Notes under the pieces: model-generated
What the model saw: the letters and a program-made list of their open reading frames with translations, nothing else
Database searches by the model: none
What the model was told of the DNA's origin: nothing
Assembly: GCA_023213315.1 (NCBI GenBank)
Contig: JAKCPI010011701.1
Coordinates: forward strand, 1-64,000
Length of the DNA: 64,000 bases
From: Euborellia annulipes
Taxonomy: Eukaryota; Arthropoda; Insecta; Dermaptera; Anisolabididae
Direction of reading: 5' to 3'
Made by a program: the position numbers and the translations under genes
Shown: one piece after another, positions 56,031 to 64,000 of the stretch
Layout of the letters: each line of letters starts with the position of its first letter
Position numbering within the stretch: position 1 is the first letter of the stretch

Positions 56031-56230
56031 AGAGGCGCCGGAACGAATTTGAATCAGGGGGGTGGGGGCAAAAAATTTTTTAGAAAATTAAAATAATTTA
56101 ATATGTTCAAATAGTATAAAACAAAAACAAATCTACTATAAAGCTTTAAAAATTTTAAATAAAATCACAATTTTAATAAAATTAAAATTTTAAAAAATTT
56201 GCTAGTGGTTTTATCAAAATTTTTTTTAGG
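56031..56230. repeat. Dispersed repeat (reverse of 25.8-26.1 kb)
   Basis: Begins GGCGCCGGAACGAATTTGAA, then AT-rich sequence matching 25880-26095 in reverse. Confidence 0.65.
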
Positions 56231-56479
56231 CTATATTTATACTAATTGAAGGAAATAAGTATTTTTAATTTTCTTCTTTTAATTCAATATAAAATGTTTT
56301 TAGAAATACAATAGGGTCTATATAAAATATTTTGGAAAAAAATGAATTTATCCATCTATTAGTTTATTTTTATTATTAATTCATTCCAATAGTATTATGC
56401 AATTTGATGATTTTGGTATTATGTTAATCGTGTTGCTTTTTTGTTTTCTTCACTTTGCATTTATTACTCTATATAAGCT

Positions 56480-56790
56480 TATGTTCGTCGTTTTTTCCTC
56501 TCTTGGGATGTTGCACGTGTAGAGGCTGTTGTTTCATTCTGATCGTATCCGTATCCTAGGAGCAAATGAGCCCGAAGATAAGTGCAGTTCAAAGGCCTAA
56601 GGCTTAGTTGGTTTGGGCCCGGCGCAATCGGTCGTTGACCAGGCAGCCAGGCGCGAAGGGGCAGCTGCACTGCCGCCGAACGAAGGCATATAGGCCTAGT
56701 CAACCTACGGGAAAACCCATCGCTCTTTTGTCTTTTGGGGAAATTGCCTCTCGGATGGGTGACCTGCCAGTTTGTTACTGAAATGAAATT
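56480..56790. other. GC-rich island in nlk intron 1
   Basis: Locally GC-rich (GGGCCCGGCGCAATCGG) with GGATGGGTGACC at the right end. Frames on both strands are short. The nature is unknown; possibly a retroposed sequence. Confidence 0.35.
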
Positions 56791-57419
56791 TCATTCCAAG
56801 GACTTGAAATATTTTTTGTTTATTGAAGTAGCTATTGGTAATTATGTGACTATGATCAACGTTTATTGAAAATATCTTACTATCGATTCTAGGATTTCAT
56901 GAACAAAAACAGTCGTCTATGTTGATAATTTTTGGAGGATACCAAATTGTTTTTGAACGGATCATAGACAAAATTATATTTTTCTTGAAATTATCATCAC
57001 TCTTCAACACAGTTTTTTTGATCAATGGTGCTGATTACAAGTCTGACTTTGTTTTTGTAAGAATGGCTCTAGTTTTAGAGATACATTTCAATATTAGCCT
57101 AAATATACACTCTCAAGAAAACCTAATTTTTATTTTTCTATTTTTTTTTTAAGGCATTATCTAGAATTCATAGAATAAAATGTTCAGCTTAATCGGAGGG
57201 GATTTAGAGTTGCCTCATGGAGCCAATACCTCTACCCAACTCTAAATGCAAAAAAACTTGTGTTTAAGATATTTTATAGTTTTTTACCTTTCCAACCATT
57301 CATACGTGAAATTTGGTAAAGAAATGATGTTTTAATCAAAAATAAAAAAAATTTATCGTAGTAGACAGCCAGTAAAGCATGCTTCTTATTAATATTAATT
57401 AATTATTAACCTTAGATTG

Positions 57420-57576
57420 CAGATGGCTTAAATAGAAATGCCTGAACCCACAATAGATAATATATATTACAACGGTTATCGTCAAAGTCTAAATGGCCTA
57501 GTTGCCGAAAAGACGTGTGAATGTGTGTGTGAGTGTGAGGGAATGAGAAAAAAGGTGAATGTTTAAAAAAAAAAAA
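57420..57576 (+). mobile_element. Family-1 SINE, 5'-truncated in the hairpin, 12-bp target duplication
   Basis: Begins inside the hairpin (CAGATGGCTTAAATAG), then 3' box, GTGTGAATG repeat and poly(A). Flanks AACCTTAGATTG at 57408-57419 and 57577-57588. Confidence 0.87.
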
Positions 57577-57662
57577 AACCTTAGATTGTTTTAATTATAT
57601 TTGTTTGATACTTTTTTGTTCGTGATTGATTTTCTCACAATAATGCTTTTTTGAAAGATAAT

Positions 57663-57940
57663 TTTTTTTTTTTAATAAAAAACATTCACACTTTTTTCTC
57701 ACTCACACTCACACTCACACTCACACACACATTCACACAGTCTTTTCGGCAACTTAGGCCATTTAAGACTTTTAGACGATAACCGTTGTAAGTAATATAT
57801 AAATTGTAGGTTCAGGCATTTCTATTTAAGCCATCTGGTATCCAAATGGCTTAAATAAAATCATCGGACTGCTGGGTCCGAACCCGCGACGTTTGGTATA
57901 GGAGGTAGGCACGCTACCTACTACGCCAAACCCGGGGGCA
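57663..57940 (-). mobile_element. Family-1 SINE, full length, 12-bp target duplication
   Basis: 278 bp in - orientation with A-box-like TGGCGTAGTAGG, B-box-like GGGTTCGGACCC, hairpin, 3' box and poly(A). Flanks TTGAAAGATAAT at 57651-57662 and 57941-57952. Confidence 0.92.
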
Positions 57941-58019
57941 TTGAAAGATAATGAACTATAGAAAATCCTAAACATAAGTTTTATGCATTTAGGGTTGAAA
58001 ATGCTATTAGGTGTGTCCA

Positions 58020-60205
58020 AGGTTACAAAAAAACCTGAACGAATTTGAATTTGTGGCTGAATGAAAGAAACACCGCTAAATCACTTCCGATTGAACATAA
58101 TTCTATTTATTTAAACCATTCGCATATTTTTAGCGGATACCGCCTTACAAAAAGGTAGAAAATTCAAAATAAGATCCACTTTCAAGAACATTTACTTGAA
58201 ATCTAATTTTCCCTTTATCTTTTTTTTTCTCTCTTTATTCCCGGCCTTCTGCCATTCGGCCCTGACTTGTCTACAATATAATATTTTACAAAGTGGTTAA
58301 GCATATATTATACTGTATCAAACATTGGACTTTATTTTAAAACCAGAACCAATTCGGCAAAATTAAAATCACAATCGACAGTCTCAAAATAGCCCCAAAA
58401 CTATTTACAGTTCCATGCCCATGCCGTTGAAAAAAGATTTTAGTAATAGAAGGAATGCTCCTTAGTTTATAAAATGGTCCTTTTTCTTTCTTTTAAAGTC
58501 CTTCTACCTGCCTTAATTCCATTCCGAGTCCCAGCGGGCAGGAAGGGATGCATGCCTGCTTCCAAATCAAATTTAAAATCTTTTTTTCTCAAACTTTCTG
58601 CCTCATGGCGAAGAGACAATATTTTTCTTTCATGATACAAAGACCAGAACAATAAAATTTAGTATAATTACCAATTAATTTAAATAATTATGGCCGAATA
58701 GCAATTAAATGTTTTTCCACTCGTTTTGAAATATTTTTCATTGCATAAATTTGTATTGAGATACTGTAATTATTATTATTTTTTTTTAAGTAAATACCTT
58801 CATTATATAATTTGTAATAATTACACTTATAGGCCAAGCATTTTTTTTTATAACTCTTAAAAGCTCTTGTACTATATTGGAAATTTTAGAAATTAATCGA
58901 TCTTCACAAATTTTCCCCATGAAAGCGATTTAGACCCTTTCTGTGTATTTATATACGAGTGTGCCAGTGAAAAATAAAATTTTGTTATATAATTTTAATC
59001 AAGACCAACATCTTTTGGCAACAATCCACCCTTAACTTCGAAGTTATACTTTATTTGAAATGAAATCTTGAAATTCTTAAGTTAAATACCAGGTATATTA
59101 ACTAAAATCAGGGAAGCGCCAAATTAAAATTTTAAATTTAATTATTCTACCAATACGGTACTCGTAGTAAGACATTTTATACATAGCCAATAGCTATCAA
59201 TTTATTTTTGGCTTGAGGCGGAAAACCAATGACTATTTTCAGTTTTATTGAGAAAGGCTTTACTAAGCTCTGTCTGTACAAACAATTTACAAATTTTTTT
59301 TTTTTCAATTGAATAGGCCTATTCAAAATCCCCACCAATGTTGAGGTAAAATATGGTCACTTTACACCAGAGATAAATAGTCCATCGCCACCCGATTCCA
59401 AAGAGTCAAAAATTTAAATAACATTTTATTTGGCTATCTTGAGACGGTATTCAAAAATCCCAGCGATTAATTTTTTTTGCCACAAATTGAGACTTTATTA
59501 AAAAATGTCTTCTCTTTGTTCTGTAACCCACTATTTAATCTTTTATCTCATTTCACAAATTTCACCAAGATAATATACATGTTTATTCTATAAAGCGAAA
59601 AACGGGACTTTGATATATCATTCTAATCAAAAGAAACGAGAGCATCTTTATAAATACTTTTATGCTACTTTATATTTGTCAAAAGTTTCGTTTATCGATT
59701 TTCAACTTTTTTTATTTCCATTAATTTATTATTAAACTGATTGATTTGGCTGAATAAAACTAAAATAAGTCTAACTGCGCTTCCCAGATTTTTTTTTGAG
59801 ATGAGCCTTGAAGAGAGTATTCAGTGATTGCCTAGATCCAAGGCTAAAGGTGATTTCTTTTCTTAGCATTAACGGGAAATTGACGTTATTAACGATAGTT
59901 ATCTGATTATGATCAAATTTCTGTAATTCTATCATTTATTCCAAATTCAGCCCTTAACTAATTTTATAATAGGCTTATTTTATTTTTAAATATAAATTTG
60001 ATTCTGATTTTTTTAACCTGATGAAATTTTACAGCATCCTTTAATAAAGTTGAAATTTATTCTTGATTCTTTCAAACTTTTAATTAAATATCATTATAAC
60101 ATTGCCTTTCTTGATTTTTGTATTCTCTTTTAAACAAGTTTCAAAGTAAATCGGCTAAAAAATTTCTTTGAACTAGTATTAGTATTGTATATTCAAATCT
60201 TTGAA
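58020..60205. other. nlk intron 1, AT-rich, no element recognised
   Basis: A - strand ORF at 58467-58652 has no splice context. Nothing else stands out. Confidence 0.45.
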
Positions 60206-60212
60206 TATTTCC

Positions 60213-60484
60213 TCCGAGTAAAAATGATTAAAAGTGGTCGAGGGATCCACACGCCCGCAGCAGGTCTGCATAGTGAACCTTTAAGGGACACACGTCCACA
60301 CCAGGGACACACAGAGTACACACGCCCGCATCAGGGACATCTACAGTAGATCGAAAGTGACCAGAAGAAAAATTTGTGTCCCTGGTGTGGACGTGTATAT
60401 CCCTGTGTGTCCCTCAACGTTCACTATGCAGACCTGCTGCGGGCGTGTGGATCCCTCGATCATTTTTATTCATTTTTTCTCGGG
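60213..60484. mobile_element. GC-rich palindromic element
   Basis: The arms of more than 100 bp share TCGAGGGATCCACACGCCCG and CAGGTCTGCATAGTGAAC. Inside, GGGACACAC and CACGCCCGCA are repeated. There is no coding capacity. The base composition contrasts strongly with the AT-rich intron. Confidence 0.65.
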
Positions 60485-60929
60485 TCTAGATTTTGAATCT
60501 TAAGCTTGAAAAATAAAATAAAAACATTTTGAATACCAATGACAAGGAGATAATTCTGCAAAAAACAACTAGATTTGATTTCTCTAATTTAGACAGACAG
60601 ATTGATAGTTAAAACTGTCGAGAGTAGAAGAATATTTCGATGCTTAATAATAAAACATGTTCGATTACTGCCTTAATTATTTGTTATGCGTATTAAATTC
60701 AGGTTTCCATATTAGAATTATAATATATAATAGCGATTATAAATATTATTCCCCAGATACTTTGGTATTTAATTTGCACGTGTCATGTTTTATACCTCTA
60801 TAAATAAACCTTGATATGATTTTTATTTATCATTTCCTCTATACATTTTTTTAATTAAAAGATTATCAATATCTCTATTTACTTATTGGATTGATATTTT
60901 TATTATTTGGGGAGAAGTTTTATTTGATG

Positions 60930-61665
60930 TTAGAAATTAGGAAGTGCAAATACAGGAGGAGCAAAAAACAAAGCCTTTGGATTCCAAATACCCGAGACAA
61001 TTCGGACGAAATTTTATTTGTCCATCTTCAGCCCTTATGGACTTATATAATATATACTTATATTATAACTTAGGCACAAAGTTGTCATTATTATTAATGC
61101 ACCAAAGTACGTGCCCTAAATCCAAAGATCCGATCTTTTCCAATATTTTCAGGTCTTGATCGAGATCCTTTTTTTTTTGGAGAGGTTTTTGGATCTGTAT
61201 TGAAATTATTTTTTCTCTCTGGATCTAGGATTCGATTGCTAATTCTTTTCGGAAGGATTATCAATCCTGAATTTTTGAGATTCTTTTATATATATTTTGT
61301 ATACATTCTTAACGTCTAAAAATGTGCAAATTCGGCAAAAGGAATAGATTTTATTTTAATTAGGCAATTTTATTAGAAACTGGATCGGGCTTTCGGATCG
61401 CAAGCCCGGATAGGATTTCCGGATCGCCGATTGGAAACAGAGATTCTTAATCCTTTTGCAGCAGCCTGATCCGATTAGTGGATCTGATCGTTGGAACTGC
61501 TCAGATCTGCAGATCGGATCGCAAATCCTTTTTAAAGGATTTTGCCCATTCCTGTATATACTATATAAGCTTATAAAGACCGAAGAAGTTAGACAAATAA
61601 AATTTTTAATAAAAACTTCGAAATTTGGCATCCAAAGGCTTTGTTTTTGCTGTTCTTCCTAATTT
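60930..61665. mobile_element. Inverted-arm element with hammerhead-like arm
   Basis: The arms (CAAAGCCTTTGGATTCCAAA at the left, complement near 61630-61665) bound about 0.7 kb. On -, the left arm reads CTGAAGA-T-GGAC...GTCC-GAATTGTC. It is stem-compatible, but the GAAAC box is mutated. Confidence 0.5.
61120..61545. repeat. GATC-rich patch
   Basis: About 15 GATC sites, mostly as GGATC/GATCC/CGGATCG, within 430 bp of otherwise AT-rich sequence, arranged irregularly in both orientations. Confidence 0.6.
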
Positions 61666-62092
61666 CTTTTGATATTTTTATTGCTTGAACTAATTTAAAG
61701 ATGGAAAAATTGAAACACTTAAAAATCAAGTAATTGCCCTTTTCTTAATAATAATCCATTAGCATAAAAATATTCTAATTTTTCTAATCTAATGAAAATT
61801 ATTTGATTTTTCGCTATTTAAAGAAAGAATACTTTTTTGTATTAATTAGTTAAAAATTCCAAAAACTAATTACATCTTTCATCCTTCTATCTCTATCTCC
61901 ATCAACTTGCATTTACTTTAAAGTTCATCTCTAAATTGAACATTTCTATCTCTCTCTTTCTCTTTCTTACTTGAAGAGACAGACATACTTAAAAAGAAAC
62001 TTGATAAACTTTTCATTTCACATTTCAAAGAGGAATTCAACTTTAGCTCAAGATCAATATTAATAGTGGCTTCTCTCTCTCTCTTTGTCTTT

Positions 62093-62775
62093 TTTTACTT
62101 TCTCGTACCTCTATATATATGTTAATATATAGAGAGAGAAAGTATTGGTTTCATGTCAAAAATTCGATGTCGAGATTTTGATGGATCTTCACGTTTTGAG
62201 GTCCCCTGAATCCAAAAAAGTGGTTTTCGCGACATGGTCTGTCTGTCTGTCGTGTGTGTGTGTGTCTGTGTGTCTGTGAACAAAATATCTCAAGAACAAA
62301 AAGAGCTAGGAAGTTGAAATTTTATATTTAAGTTAGGCACCCCCATGGGACGTGACACGAAGCTTTTGAACAAAATCAGCCAAAGAGTACTAGTACTTTA
62401 CTGATGCACTTTTTCAGTTTTTTCGATTTTCTCAAAATTTGCTCCAACGATTTTTTTTAAAATTCAAAAATCAATTATTTTTTAGATTCTCTATAAAATG
62501 TATATTCTCATTTTGTGATTGAAATCTTCTGAAGACCACTTTACTCTTGTTCTTCATAGGAAAGATAGGAATTTCTCCTATGGTTGCTATGGTAACAAAA
62601 TATAAATATTTTGCCATACTTATAAATTTTACATCTTGAAAATCGAATGTACCGTACTGTCGGAAACTAAATACATGTCGACACAAAAATCTGGTGAGAC
62701 AAGCACAGTACACAACTTTCGATTACCGAAGGTAAGAGAAAGTTGTGTGCTGTGCCCAGTCACACCAGATTTTTT
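62093..62775 (+). repeat. R1 hairpin-ended repeat, most complete copy
   Basis: The reference R1, about 680 bp. The left inverted end is ACTTTCTCGTACCTC...GAGAGAGAAAGTATTGG. The body includes CGATGTCGAGATTTTGATGG, GAGGTCCCCTGAATCC and (TG)n, then TACTAGTACTTTACTGATGC. The right hairpin is at 62685-62775. No open frame. Terminal hairpins at both ends, but no defined target duplication. Confidence 0.8.
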
Positions 62776-62779
62776 TTAT

Positions 62780-63400
62780 TTCCTCTTCGTCATTATTACC
62801 TCTATCTTAAATCTTATTGCTCCTTCAATCATCAGTACCCAAAATCGAACCGGTCCAATGCCCAACATCTGCTGCTACTAGGCATATGGCTCCATTTCGA
62901 AAATCCCATATGTTGGCTTGTCTAGTCCTAGCCCCCTGACAGCGCCACTCTTCAACTTTCATTAAAATTTTAACCTTTTTTTTTTTACTAGTGTTTTGTC
63001 ATAAATCACAGAAAAATTTAATCTAACTGCAAATTATAGATCCTAAAATTTATTGAAATTATGAAACTCAAAAGATAACACGCAATTAAAGACATAACTT
63101 ACTGTTATGAACCAATTGGAATAATTTTTAATTGAATTTTTTTATTTAAAAAATATTTTCCCTCAGTTTGTGTGTGAATGAGAACTTTTACGATTTAGAA
63201 CAATGAAATACGTTCGGTATGTGGAGGCTCTTATACTAAATTTATATATCTGTATCAACTTTTGGAATAAATTTGTCAACGCATACTTTATCTGACACGT
63301 TTGTATGGGGTGCGGTTAGTCACAGAAAATCGAAATTATTCATTATTGATAAAAGATATTATTAGAGGATTTCTTTTTATTTGAATTCATTTGCATATTT
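62780..63400. other. AT-rich stretch, nothing recognised
   Basis: No gene or element seen. Confidence 0.45.
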
Positions 63401-63416
63401 TATATAATTTCACTTT

Positions 63417-63564
63417 GTCGGGTGGGGGTGCAAATGGGTAAGTATGATTATAAAATGGATAAATGATAAAATGTAAAAAATTAGTAAATGGTAGTTGAAA
63501 AAACTGTGTGAAGTGTGTGTAAGTGTGAGTGAGAAAAAAGTGAGTGTTTTTTATTAAAAAAAAA
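63417..63564 (+). mobile_element. SINE-like insertion with 11-bp target duplication
   Basis: Ends in a GTGTGAAGTGTGTG simple repeat, AGTGAGTG and poly(A), flanked by AATTTCACTTT at 63406-63416 and 63565-63575. The body is too diverged to place in family 1 with certainty. Confidence 0.65.
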
Positions 63565-63575
63565 AATTTCACTTT

Positions 63576-64000
63576 AGACTAAGATGACCACATGTCCCAA
63601 TTTTTTTGGAAAACTGGCCCACGTCCAACCGATTTTTTTTAAGAAAAAAAAAAGGAAAAAAAAATGATTTTTCGGTTACGGTTTCGGCCGATATCATCCC
63701 ATTTGTCCCGCTTTGTCTCACTGCTTTGCTGTCACTTTACTTTAGACCCTCATTGCTTATTCTTCCAAACATTCAAGTTCATTAACAGATAATAATAGTA
63801 AAAGAAATTAATTTTATATATTCAAAATGTTTTGGGGATATATGAGATAACACCCAAAATATGATAACTATCTCATTTTTTCTGTTTTAAAATAATAATC
63901 ACTATTCTCAACATTCCCTCCACGTTTTGTTTTGTGCCAATAAACTTGATCTTACATAAGCATATTCACTCTAACAAATAGGAACGTTGACGTCAGAATC
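63576..64000. other. AT-rich end of window
   Basis: Contains GATGACCACATGTCCCAATT, resembling the start of a repeat also hinted at by GGTGACCATACGTACC at 38347. No gene. Confidence 0.4.

Noticed and set aside
56750..56790. 5S rRNA-like motif GGATGGGTGACC
   Set aside because: Only about 12 bases agree with the 5S C box; the upstream A box and stems are absent.

Overview
This is an AT-rich animal genome window, about 64 kb, with two recognisable protein-coding genes embedded in dense non-autonomous mobile DNA. Small phase-consistent exons, GT..AG introns and arthropod-type relatives of Tc1/mariner and hAT elements point to an arthropod. A copepod crustacean is my best guess, but that is inference from composition and repeat style, not from a species marker.

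Genes. (1) A complete orthologue of the HECT ubiquitin ligase UBE3B lies on the + strand at 35995-47247. I resolved 19 coding exons whose phases all match. They give 1073 residues, with an N-terminal IQ motif and the catalytic cysteine at residue 1041. (2) The first coding exon of nemo-like kinase (NLK) is at 53740-54062 on the + strand. It carries a Gly/Ala-rich N-terminus and ends inside the kinase glycine loop. The rest of the kinase lies beyond the window, so its first intron exceeds 9.9 kb. Weaker coding candidates are a three-exon, 113-residue small secreted-type protein on the - strand (26815 to 21704), isolated exon-like segments near 1.1, 3.2, 6.4, 6.9 and 15.4 kb, a possible retrotransposon fragment at 13.4 kb, and decayed transposase pieces at 9.7 and 20.7 kb.

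Region by region. 1-16 kb is repeat-rich, with copies of a hairpin-ended repeat (called R1 here), a mariner foldback element, tRNA-derived SINEs and several palindromes. 16.5-28.4 kb holds two inverted paralogous segments that share exon-like boundaries, with SINEs, nested MITEs and the small-protein candidate between them. 28.7-35.7 kb is bounded by mirror-image arms of about 0.87 kb carrying tRNA-like sequence, with a 921-bp palindrome inside. 36-47.3 kb is ube3b, whose introns have absorbed at least two ribozyme-like palindromes, a SINE, two MITEs, an R1 copy and a GC-rich retroposon. 48-53.3 kb is intergenic and repeat-rich. 53.3-64 kb is the nlk promoter, exon 1 and part of intron 1.

Most striking themes. 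First, at least eight short palindromic elements carry a CUGANGA...GAAAC signature resembling the short-stem-III hammerhead ribozymes of Penelope-like retroelements. One of them is a mismatch-free inverted repeat inside a ube3b intron. Second, two SINE families have different tRNA-like heads but the same plan: head, long central hairpin, and a shared 3' box ending GCCGAAAAG. Several copies have clear target-site duplications.
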